From an uncultured Sphingomonadaceae bacterium (GTDB lineage: Bacteria > Pseudomonadota > Alphaproteobacteria > Sphingomonadales > Sphingomonadaceae): 64,000 bases of DNA. A model generated the notes under the pieces. It worked only from the letters and a program-made list of their open reading frames with translations, was not told where the DNA came from and did no database searches. This document shows, piece by piece, positions 24,345-31,460 of this stretch (the stretch's first letter is position 1; the number at the start of each line of letters is the position of its first letter). Made by a program: the position numbers and the translations under genes. The stretch is taken from contig CANKZR010000006.1 of assembly GCA_947488625.1 (NCBI GenBank), positions 1-64,000 of the forward strand, given 5' to 3'.

Positions 24345-25607
24345 TTAGAACCAGAACCGGACACCGACGACATAGTTCGTCACGCTCGGGTCTTCGCCGG
24401 CCGCACGGGCATAGGCGGCACTATCGCCTATCCGCCATTCCTGAGAGACGCCGATATACGGCGCGAATTCGCGTGCGAATTCATAGCGCAGGCGAAGGCC
24501 TGCTTCGATTCGGTCGATCCCCGCGCCAACTCCCAGCTCCGGAATATCCTGAGCCGAAAGTGCAAGTTCCGCGCGCGGCTGAAGGATCAACCGCTGGGTG
24601 ATGCGCTGGTCAAGTTCGCCCTCGATGCGGGCCGTCACATCGCCCTTGCTGGAAATAAACGCCGCAGCATCGACTTCGAACTTGTAAGGGGCAATACCCT
24701 GGATGCCGATCACCGCATGGGTGCGTTCAGGTCCGGTCAAGTCTTGTCGGACACCAGCCTGGAAGTCGAAAAAGGGTGCGATGGCGCGGCTCCACAGAGC
24801 CTGCACCTCGGCCCCTTCGATCGGTTCGCCGAAGCTGCCCTCGCCTTCCGATTTGAACCAGAACTTATTGATATCGCCGCCGTAATAACCCTGAACGTCC
24901 CAAAGATAGCCGTCCGCGCCTTCGCGCGCCCGGTATTCCACGCGGTCGCCCTGTATCCATAGCCGCATGCCGCCATCGGTTTCGCGGACCAGCTCCTGCC
25001 GGGCTTCGTTCATGGCTTCCTCGCCCCAAATTGCAATACCGGCGCGCGCGGGGCCGCTGCCAGCTTCGGGCGGAGGCGGGAGGAGCGGGATCATATCGTC
25101 GGCAGACCCTTGCATTGCGGAATGATCCATTCCCTGCATGGCTGGTGACGGCGCGGAAACCTGGCCCATCTGACTGTGGTCCATCTGGCTGTGGTCCATC
25201 TCGCTCTGGCTCGCCTGGCCTTGAGGCATATCGCCATGATTCATCTGGCTGTGATCCATTTCCATGGATTCCTGACCGGACTGCGCCATGGGCATCTCCA
25301 TGCCCGAACTTTCTTCACCTTCGGCCATCGCCCCTTGGCTCATCTGCGAATGATCCATGGTTCCGTGATCCATCGCCGGTTGGTCGCTGGCGGTCGGCTC
25401 GCAGGCGCCGTCCGCAACGGCATGGCCCATGTCCCGATGGCGCTGCGCTTCCTGCGCACACCTGTCCGCAGCATCCTGGCCCGTGACCGGCTGAGCCCCG
25501 GGCTGGGGTTGACTGGTGTCATGCCCGGCATGCTGTGCCGAAGCCGGTGCCGACAGCATCGTTCCGGCAGCGAGCGAGGCAAGCAGGCTTGCTAGAAAAG
25601 TCTTCAT
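24345..25607 (-). CDS. copB: Copper resistance protein B (outer membrane)
   Basis: 420-aa CopB/PcoB-type outer-membrane protein. The signal peptide (1-24, ending ASAQ) is followed by a long Met/His-rich segment with repeated MDHSQM units (about residues 75-175). A conserved C-terminal beta-barrel domain starts near PLLPPPPEAGSG and ends YVVGVRFWF with a terminal aromatic residue. The start overlaps the copA stop (ATGA). It partners CopA in periplasmic copper sequestration and oxidation. The Met-rich part is longer than usual. Confidence 0.93.
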   Translation of the reverse strand: MKTFLASLLASLAAGTMLSAPASAQHAGHDTSQPQPGAQPVTGQDAADRCAQEAQRHRDMGHAVADGACEPTASDQPAMDHGTMDHSQMSQGAMAEGEESSGMEMPMAQSGQESMEMDHSQMNHGDMPQGQASQSEMDHSQMDHSQMGQVSAPSPAMQGMDHSAMQGSADDMIPLLPPPPEAGSGPARAGIAIWGEEAMNEARQELVRETDGGMRLWIQGDRVEYRAREGADGYLWDVQGYYGGDINKFWFKSEGEGSFGEPIEGAEVQALWSRAIAPFFDFQAGVRQDLTGPERTHAVIGIQGIAPYKFEVDAAAFISSKGDVTARIEGELDQRITQRLILQPRAELALSAQDIPELGVGAGIDRIEAGLRLRYEFAREFAPYIGVSQEWRIGDSAAYARAAGEDPSVTNYVVGVRFWF

Positions 25608-27421
25608 GCTTCGCTCCCGTCCGGATTGGCGACCGTGACGATCTGAAACATCCCGGCGTGCATGTGGTAAAGAAGATGACAGTGAAAGGCCCAGTCACCC
25701 GGCTCGTCGGCAGTCAGGTCGAATTGGGCGCTGCCGCCTGGCTGCAGGATTACCGTGTGCTTCAAGGGCTGGCGATCCGCAGGGGCACCATTGACCAGTT
25801 CGAAGAAATGACCGTGGAGATGGATCGGATGCGCCATCATCGTGTCGTTGATGAGCTTGACCCGTACCCGCTCGTCATAGGCAAAGCGGATCGGTTCGTC
25901 GGAGACGGCGGAAAACTTCTTGCCGTCGAACGACCACATGTAGCGCTCCATATTGCCGGTCAGATGGATTTCCATCCGCCGGGACGGAGTTCTGCCTTCC
26001 TCGTGCGGCCTCAGCGCGCGAAGCTTGCGATAATCGAGCGTGCGATGGGGCACATCGGCAAGGCCAATGCCCGGATCGCCCATGCGATCGACCGGGTTCA
26101 TCGATACCATGTCGAGGCCCGGGCCGACCTTCACGTCAGGCGGAAGGCGCGACGTATCGCGCATCTGCATGCCAGACATGCCTGCCATCCCCGCCATTGC
26201 GTCGCCGTTCGGCGCTCCGCTCGAACCATGATCCATGCCCGCCATGGCACCATCGGTTCCGTGATCCATCCCTGACATGTCACCACCAGTGCCTGCACCG
26301 TGGTCCATACCGCTCATGCCCATGTCGGCCATGGTGAGCAGCGGCGGATCGCGCAGCGGAGGTATAGCTGCGCGCGCGCCGGGCCTGCTCGCCAGCGTCG
26401 CGATGCCCATGCCAGAGCGGTCCATCGACTCCGCCACCAGCGTGTAGGCCGGTTCCTCGCGCGGGGTGACGACAACGTCGTAGGTTTCGGCGACACCGAT
26501 CTGCAGCTCATCGACCTCGACCGGTTCGACATTCTGTCCATCAGCCTGAACCACTGTCATGGGTAGGCCGGGGATGCGTATATTGAAGAAAGTCATCGCG
26601 CCGGCATTGACAAAGCGAAGGCGCACCCGCTCACCCGGCCGGAACAGATACTCCAGATTGTCCAGCGGGCCATGGCCATTCAGAAGATAGGTATAGGCCG
26701 CGCTCGATACGTCGAGGATGTCAGTCGGCATCATGCGCATCTTCGCCCACATCCGGCGGTCTTCACCCGACAGCGGATAATCATCAGTCCAGGTGTTCTG
26801 GTTGTAGTTGAAGTAGCCTTCGCCCTTCTTGAGCTTGTCGAAGATCGCGTGCGGCGACATGTCGCTGAATTCGCTCAGCACCACGATATATTCGCGGTCG
26901 GCCTGCACCGGATCGGGACCTGCGGGATCGACCACGATCGCGCCATAGTGGCCCGCCTGTTCCTGAAGGCCGCTGTGCGAATGCCACCAGTAAGTTCCTG
27001 ATTGCCGCACGGGAAATTCGGCGGTGAAGGTCTCACCCGGCTTGACGCCGGGGAAGCTCACTCCCGGAACGCCATCGAGCTCAAATGGTACGAGAAGCCC
27101 GTGCCAGTGAATGGACGTATCTTCCTCAAGCTGGTTATGCACGTTTAGCCGGACCGTCGTTCCTTCCTGCAGGCGCAGGAGAGGTCCTGGAATACTGCCA
27201 TTGACAGCGATCGCGCCGCCGCGCCTGTTGCCGCTTGCGAAGGCGGACCGGGCTACGGTGAGGTCGATATTCGGCCCCGCCACCTCGTCCAGTCCCTTAC
27301 GGGCATTTCCCGCCAGGAGGTCACCGCCGCGCGCCCAGGCCGGCATTGCTCCGGCAAGGCCAAGCAGGCCCATCCCGCCTGCTCCCGTACCAAGGAATTT
27401 GCGTCGATTTACGGAAATCAT
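25604..27421 (-). CDS. copA: Copper resistance multicopper oxidase CopA
   Basis: 605-aa periplasmic multicopper oxidase of the CopA/PcoA family. A twin-arginine signal is present (NRRKFLGTGAG). Copper ligands are visible in HWHGLL, YWWHSHSG, HPIHLHGHFF and HCHLLYHMHAGMFQ (type 1/2/3 sites). A Met/His-rich insert (MSGMDHGAG, AMAGMDHGSSG) lies around residues 365-425. I chose ATG 27421, not 27445, because CAGGAG lies upstream and because the ECF-type promoter at 27457-27481 would leave almost no leader for the earlier start. It heads the copA-copB-NTF2-PepSY operon. Confidence 0.94.
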   Translation of the reverse strand: MISVNRRKFLGTGAGGMGLLGLAGAMPAWARGGDLLAGNARKGLDEVAGPNIDLTVARSAFASGNRRGGAIAVNGSIPGPLLRLQEGTTVRLNVHNQLEEDTSIHWHGLLVPFELDGVPGVSFPGVKPGETFTAEFPVRQSGTYWWHSHSGLQEQAGHYGAIVVDPAGPDPVQADREYIVVLSEFSDMSPHAIFDKLKKGEGYFNYNQNTWTDDYPLSGEDRRMWAKMRMMPTDILDVSSAAYTYLLNGHGPLDNLEYLFRPGERVRLRFVNAGAMTFFNIRIPGLPMTVVQADGQNVEPVEVDELQIGVAETYDVVVTPREEPAYTLVAESMDRSGMGIATLASRPGARAAIPPLRDPPLLTMADMGMSGMDHGAGTGGDMSGMDHGTDGAMAGMDHGSSGAPNGDAMAGMAGMSGMQMRDTSRLPPDVKVGPGLDMVSMNPVDRMGDPGIGLADVPHRTLDYRKLRALRPHEEGRTPSRRMEIHLTGNMERYMWSFDGKKFSAVSDEPIRFAYDERVRVKLINDTMMAHPIHLHGHFFELVNGAPADRQPLKHTVILQPGGSAQFDLTADEPGDWAFHCHLLYHMHAGMFQIVTVANPDGSEA

Positions 27422-27456
27422 TGAATGCGGCTCCTGATGTGACATACACCCACCCT

Positions 27457-27481
27457 TACGCGCCTGTCAGCTGTACCCCTC
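27457..27481 (-). promoter_or_regulatory. ECF-type promoter upstream of copA
   Basis: Minus strand: CTTTGAGGGGT, 14 bases, CGTA. It overlaps the last codons of the sigma-factor gene. The predicted start leaves about 29 bases before ATG 27421. Matches the shared six-site motif exactly. Confidence 0.7.
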
Positions 27482-28042
27482 AAAGTTTTTGACCCGTTCT
27501 CTCAGCCGGTTGCGCGCACGATATATGCGCGTCTCGATCGCCTTCTCGGTCGTGCCGAGCAACGCGGCGGCTTCGGCCTGGCTTCGGCCTTCGACACTTA
27601 CGAGCACAAGCGCTTCGCGCAGGCGTATGGGCAACCGCCCGATCTCCGCCTCGACGAGCCTGAGTTGCTCACGGCTCGCTGCAAGGTTTTCGGGATCGGG
27701 CGTGTCGTCGGCCACCGCCTGTACCTCGTCGGAACTCGGAAAACCGAAGAAACCGACGACCTTCCTTCGGCGAAGTCGGTCGCGACACCGGTTCAGGACA
27801 ATTGTTGTAAGATAAGGGCCGACGGGCTTGGAGGCATCGAGACGATGCCGGGTGAGCCAGACCGATGCGAGGCTATCCTGGACCACGTCCTGAGCGGAGG
27901 AGGAAGACCCCAGCATGCGCGTCGCCAGCGCAATCAGCCGCGCGATGTGGGCTTCGACAAGAGACGAAAACGCCTGCCTGCTGCCGGCCACGACCTGCGC
28001 GACAAGTATTTGTTCTGAATTGCCCCCCTTTTTTACCGGCAT
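27467..28042 (-). CDS. ECF sigma factor, CnrH-like
   Basis: 191-aa extracytoplasmic-function sigma factor. Region 2 includes LIALATRMLGSSSSAQDVVQDSLASVWL (about 36-63). Region 4 includes LPIRLREALVLVSVEGRSQAEAAALLGTTEKAIETRIYRARNRL (about 136-180) with the helix-turn-helix. It lies third in the order anti-sigma, periplasmic sensor, sigma, as in the cnrYXH set of Cupriavidus metallidurans. I infer that it reads the TTTTGAGGGGT-N14-CGTA promoters found around it, including its own operon's. Confidence 0.9.
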   Translation of the reverse strand: MPVKKGGNSEQILVAQVVAGSRQAFSSLVEAHIARLIALATRMLGSSSSAQDVVQDSLASVWLTRHRLDASKPVGPYLTTIVLNRCRDRLRRRKVVGFFGFPSSDEVQAVADDTPDPENLAASREQLRLVEAEIGRLPIRLREALVLVSVEGRSQAEAAALLGTTEKAIETRIYRARNRLRERVKNFEGYS

Positions 28043-28048
28043 GCGGGG

Positions 28049-28483
28049 TCAGCTGCGCGGGCTGTCGGTGAGAGCTTTGGACACTTGCTGGTCAAATCGT
28101 CTTTGCTGATCGGGGTCGAGAATTTCACGCATGTCGAAGACATGGCGGACCGTTGCTTTTTGGAGATCGCCCATGCGTGCATGAACCTTGTCGATGGCCG
28201 CCCCCACCCTGGGTCCGTATTCGTGTTCGGCTTCCATCGCCTGCGCGAGTTGGGCGTTGGCAGCGCGCGCAGAGGCCTCGAGCCTGGCCCGTTCCACAGC
28301 GAAGCGCGCTTCGAGTGTCTCAAGGCGTTGCTTCTGCTCGTTTGTTAGTGTGAGTTCATCATGCACGAACGCATGTAGGCCCGTATCAGCATCGTGATTG
28401 GCCCAGCGATCTGCGGCGAGCGCACCGAGACAACCGGCGAGCGCCGCGAGCAGCACCGCGAGGGCAATATGCAATTTCTTCAA
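28049..28483 (-). CDS. CnrX-like periplasmic metal sensor
   Basis: 144-aa membrane-anchored sensor: an N-terminal hydrophobic helix (5-23), then a helical hairpin domain of the CnrX/heavy-metal-resistance type. The residues that bind metal in C. metallidurans CnrX (H42, H46, E63, H119, M123) have exact counterparts here at H37, H41, E58, H114 and M118, all shifted by five. It lies between the anti-sigma and sigma genes with 3- and 6-base gaps. It is inferred to sense periplasmic metal and release the sigma factor. The natural inducer may be copper given the targets, although CnrX itself senses Ni/Co. Confidence 0.85.
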   Translation of the reverse strand: MKKLHIALAVLLAALAGCLGALAADRWANHDADTGLHAFVHDELTLTNEQKQRLETLEARFAVERARLEASARAANAQLAQAMEAEHEYGPRVGAAIDKVHARMGDLQKATVRHVFDMREILDPDQQRRFDQQVSKALTDSPRS

Positions 28484-28486
28484 TGT

Positions 28487-28783
28487 CTAGCGCTCCACAT
28501 GCAGCAGCTCGGAGGGCGAGAGCCGCTCTCCGACAATGATGCTATCTGCTATGCCAGGTTGGGAACCAGCAAATTGTGCAGGCCACCCGCTGGTGCCTGC
28601 ACCGGCTCCCAGGCCGACGACGAACAGGCCCGCGAACAAGGCCATCCTGCGGCGTCTTTCAACGATTTCGCCAAGCTGGCCTGCCCGTTGCCACACGCCG
28701 GTCATGAAATCGTCCGGAACTTTGAAGGAGTCCCGTGTGTCCAGCGTCCCAAGCATCGCATCGAGTGTCTGATTGTTACGCAT
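28487..28783 (-). CDS. CnrY-like anti-sigma factor
   Basis: 98-aa single-span membrane protein: a 45-residue cytoplasmic part (TLDTRDSFKVPDDFMTGVWQRAGQL), one transmembrane helix (MALFAGLFVVGLGAGAGTSG, about 47-66), and a short periplasmic tail. Size and topology match CnrY-type anti-sigma factors, which hold the sigma factor with a short N-terminal segment. It is the first gene of the three-gene operon and has an ECF-type promoter at 28814-28838, implying autoregulation. Confidence 0.78.
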   Translation of the reverse strand: MRNNQTLDAMLGTLDTRDSFKVPDDFMTGVWQRAGQLGEIVERRRRMALFAGLFVVGLGAGAGTSGWPAQFAGSQPGIADSIIVGERLSPSELLHVER

Positions 28784-28813
28784 CCATTGCTCCTGTCGGT
28801 TGCCCGCTTCCTA

Positions 28814-28838
28814 TACGCGATAGAATACCCGAACCCTT
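28814..28838 (-). promoter_or_regulatory. ECF-type promoter of the cnrYXH-like operon
   Basis: Minus strand: ACTTAAGGGTT, 14 bases, CGTA, leaving about 24 bases before the anti-sigma ATG. It is the most divergent -35 of the six but has identical spacing and -10. It faces away from a second copy at 28852-28876. Confidence 0.6.
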
Positions 28839-28851
28839 AAGTTTCTTTTTT

Positions 28852-28876
28852 GAGGGCTGCGGCCCGGCTGTGCGTA
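28852..28876 (+). promoter_or_regulatory. ECF-type promoter of the methyltransferase-DUF411 operon
   Basis: Plus strand: TTTTTTGAGGGCT, 14 bases, CGTA. It is divergent from the promoter of the anti-sigma operon, with the two -35 elements 13 bases apart. The predicted start is near 28883. Confidence 0.65.
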
Positions 28877-28929
28877 TCAGAACGTGCAACGAACAATAGC
28901 GAAGGTTGTTTGAACAGATCGGAAATTAT

Positions 28930-29613
28930 GTGGTGAAAAATGCACGCCTCACAAAAGTGGAACGGGAGTTCACTCCTCTGCTTGGCCACAGCTGGCTCAC
29001 ACCGCTCTACGATCGTGCGATTGGCGTTTTCACGCGCGAGGCGAAATGGCGCCGGGAGATCGTCAAACAGGCTCGAGTAAAACCTGGCGACAAGGTCATG
29101 GATGTAGGTTGCGGCACGGGGACGTTGTTGCGAGCCTTCATGACCAGCTGCCCCCAAGCAGATTTATTAGGCGTAGAACCCGATCCGGCAGCGCTTGCGA
29201 TCGCACGGCGCAAGCTTGGTCCTGCTGCGGGCCTCGTTCGATGGCACAACGGATTTCTCGACAGTCTCGACCTTTCGGGTGATCGGCGACCCGATACGAT
29301 CGTCAGCTCGCTTGTTTTGCACCAGGTTCCCGTGTCGCAGAAGCGCGCGATCCTCGAGCAAATGGAGGCCTTGCTAGCTCCTGGCGGCATGGTGCTGATC
29401 GCTGATTACATGCGCCAGGACCATCCGCTCATGCGCGCAATGTTCCGCGCGACCGTTCAGCTTCTCGACGGTTTACCAGACACCCAGCCGAGCGCTGACG
29501 GAGCAGTCGAGAAATTGCTAGGCGAAATTTTCGCAAGCGCAGAGCTGCTCGCTCAGATCCATACCGCAACCGGAACCATTTCGCTCTGGCGCGGCTCCAA
29601 GAAAGGCATGTAA
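28930..29613 (+). CDS. SAM-dependent methyltransferase
   Basis: About 227-aa class I methyltransferase. Motif I is VMDVGCGTGTLL, the acidic residue after strand 2 is in LLGVEPDPAALAIAR, and the post-motif segment is TIVSSLVLHQVP. It ends with helix/strand elements (LAPGGMVLIADYM) typical of ubiquinone/menaquinone-type (UbiE-like) enzymes. The substrate is unknown. Possible starts are TTG 28906 and GTG 28930 or 28933; I use 28930 because a GGA lies upstream of it. It heads an operon with DUF411 and DUF5676 genes under an ECF-type promoter. Confidence 0.8.
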   Translation: MVKNARLTKVEREFTPLLGHSWLTPLYDRAIGVFTREAKWRREIVKQARVKPGDKVMDVGCGTGTLLRAFMTSCPQADLLGVEPDPAALAIARRKLGPAAGLVRWHNGFLDSLDLSGDRRPDTIVSSLVLHQVPVSQKRAILEQMEALLAPGGMVLIADYMRQDHPLMRAMFRATVQLLDGLPDTQPSADGAVEKLLGEIFASAELLAQIHTATGTISLWRGSKKGM

Positions 29614-29614
29614 C

Positions 29615-30082
29615 ATGATCAAAGACAATCCATCGAAGCCGCTGCGGCGTTCGCTGACGGCATCGGTTCTTCTCACGCTTGCGGCCTGCTCGAATGCCGC
29701 ACAGGCCGCCACCTACACGATGTTCAGGGACCCGGGATGTGGTTGCTGCCTGAGCTGGGCAGGACATGTCGAGGGCGGCATGGAAGCAGAAGTGGCTTCG
29801 GTCGATACTGACGATATGAGTGCGCTCAAGGCAGCCAAGGGCGTACCGCAGGATATGTGGTCGTGCCACACAATGGAAGTCGAGGGCTACATCATCGAAG
29901 GTCATGTGCCCGCCGAAGCGATCGCGCGGCTCCTGCGCGAAAGGCCCGAGGGCGTGACCGGCCTCGCCGTTCCCGGAATGCCGCTAGGCTCCCCCGGCAT
30001 GGAAATGGGCGATCGAGTGCAGCCCTATGAGGTCATCGCTTTCGGTCCGGACGGCCAGAAAGTCTTCGCATCCTATCCGTAA
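29615..30082 (+). CDS. DUF411 periplasmic metal-binding protein
   Basis: 155-aa secreted DUF411 protein. The N-terminal signal ends near CSNAAQA, with a possible lipobox (LAACS). The core has the cysteine motif DPGCGCCLSW (residues 39-48), then VPQDMWSCHTMEVEGYIIEGHVP and the final GLAVPGMPLGSPGMEMG methionine segment. The family occurs in copper clusters and is thought to bind metal. It starts one base after the methyltransferase stop. Confidence 0.9.
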   Translation: MIKDNPSKPLRRSLTASVLLTLAACSNAAQAATYTMFRDPGCGCCLSWAGHVEGGMEAEVASVDTDDMSALKAAKGVPQDMWSCHTMEVEGYIIEGHVPAEAIARLLRERPEGVTGLAVPGMPLGSPGMEMGDRVQPYEVIAFGPDGQKVFASYP

Positions 30083-30123
30083 ACGCCGACCAGCCCAGAT
30101 GACGGTAATTCAACAGGAGAACC

Positions 30124-30387
30124 ATGATGTCAGAGCGTTCGCTCAAATCCTCGATCATCGCCTGGGGCTGGACACTCAGCCTGTTTCTGCTCGTCAGCTA
30201 TTTGATCTGCATAGCTTTCGGCCTGCTCGCGCCCGAACGGTTCCATATGCATGAGGCCTGGGAACCGCTGCTTCCCGGATACGAATGGCTGACTCTGCCT
30301 GGATTTCTCGCAGGCGCAATCGGCAGCTTCTTATATGGGTGGTACATCGCGGTGATCGTGGTGCCGTTATACCGGTACTTCAGATAA
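30124..30387 (+). CDS. DUF5676 two-helix membrane protein
   Basis: 87-aa protein with two transmembrane segments (about 12-34 and 57-80) separated by the loop PERFHMHEAWEPLLPGYEW. This matches the small DUF5676-type membrane proteins often seen near copper genes. The function is not known. It lies 41 bases after the DUF411 gene and is probably co-transcribed. Two ATG codons at 30124 and 30127 are possible; AACAGGAGA lies upstream. Confidence 0.8.
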   Translation: MMSERSLKSSIIAWGWTLSLFLLVSYLICIAFGLLAPERFHMHEAWEPLLPGYEWLTLPGFLAGAIGSFLYGWYIAVIVVPLYRYFR

Positions 30388-30588
30388 CGCTTGAGGAAAT
30401 CAGACTGGCTTGAAACGGCGCTCTATCGATCGGAACAAGCACTTGGTTCCACGCGGGTGTCGGATGCGACAAAAGAAGGCTGGCGACACCAATCAGAATG
30501 ACGCCTCGACAGGAGACGAACAATTTCGCGATATCGATCCAGCGACGATAGACGGGGTCTGCTCCTGCACACCGCCATAGGCGCAGTC

Positions 30589-31335
30589 ATGGGTTTCGCG
30601 ATCCTTCATCCGGTGACGACACTTGTCTACTGGTATGAATTCGGTGCCTCGAATATTGCCGCCCAAAGCAACGCGCTCGCTTTTCTGCTTGACCGTCTGT
30701 CTTCGGCATTCGCGTTTGAAATGCTAACGATGAGCGCTGTGTATGTGGCGTTGGGCGCTGCGATTGGGCTGGGGTTTGGTATTTATCACAGCCGCCTTTT
30801 GGATGAACGCTCGAAAGTTCGTTTCCTCGAACGCGAGCTTGAAGAAGAGCTACCTTTGCTCATTGCCCGGGGCGAAGGAGAGCATGTCGAGTTCAAGTCG
30901 TCTATGCGTTGGGACAGACGCGAAGAGCGCGTAAACCGGCGCCTGCAGCAGGTTGTCGTGAAGACAATAGCGGGTTTTCTCAACCATGAAGGTGGCACGC
31001 TCTTGATCGGCGTGGAAGATGACGGGACTGTTGCGGGCATTGAAGCGGATATGCGAACGCTCAAGCACGCGAACCAGGATGGATTCGAACGACTTTTGAT
31101 GGACACTGCAAGAGACGCCCTGGGCGGGGATGCTTGTGCCCTGGTCCATAGTCGTTTCCATGGGCTTGGCGGGCTGACCGTTTGCAGGGTGATCGTCGAG
31201 AAAAGCGTGCATCCGGTCTACTACACCGAAGGGGGTGTCGCTCATCTCATGCTGCGCACCGGAAACAGTACCCGGGAGCTGGATGTTCGCGAAGCTCAGG
31301 CGCACCTTCAACGAAGAGAAGCCGGGCCGATGTAA
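30589..31335 (+). CDS. Membrane-anchored Schlafen AlbA_2-domain protein
   Basis: 248 aa from the ATG, with two N-terminal membrane segments and a cytoplasmic AlbA_2 (Schlafen-type) domain. The domain shows EGEHVEFKSSMRWD (near residue 95) and IAGFLNHEGGTLLIGVEDDGTVAGIE (about 126-151), both family hallmarks. The start is doubtful: ATG 30589 falls inside the first hydrophobic helix. The frame stays open upstream to 30502, and an AGGAG lies seven bases before an ATT at 30523 that would complete the helix. A membrane-bound AlbA domain suggests nucleic-acid or nucleotide sensing at the membrane; this is inference. Confidence 0.75.
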   Translation: MGFAILHPVTTLVYWYEFGASNIAAQSNALAFLLDRLSSAFAFEMLTMSAVYVALGAAIGLGFGIYHSRLLDERSKVRFLERELEEELPLLIARGEGEHVEFKSSMRWDRREERVNRRLQQVVVKTIAGFLNHEGGTLLIGVEDDGTVAGIEADMRTLKHANQDGFERLLMDTARDALGGDACALVHSRFHGLGGLTVCRVIVEKSVHPVYYTEGGVAHLMLRTGNSTRELDVREAQAHLQRREAGPM

Positions 31336-31384
31336 CTATAACCCGGTCGCACACAGGCGCCTGGAGTCTCGCAGAATCTTTTTT

Positions 31385-31409
31385 GAGGGGTGAAGCCCTG
31401 CCGAACGTA
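31385..31409 (+). promoter_or_regulatory. ECF-type promoter upstream of the APC permease
   Basis: Plus strand: CTTTTTTGAGGGGT, 14 bases, CGTA. An exact match to the shared motif; it lies 52 bases upstream of the TTG start of the permease. Confidence 0.7.
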
Positions 31410-31460
31410 CTGTTCGGCAATGATGTTTCTCGAACGGGAGGACATCCATAGGGGAATGTA

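Noticed and set aside
25075-25400. Repeated CAT/ATG-rich units as a tandem DNA repeat or CRISPR-like array
   Set aside because: They are the irregular MDHSQM codon repeats of the Met/His-rich part of copB, not spaced repeats.
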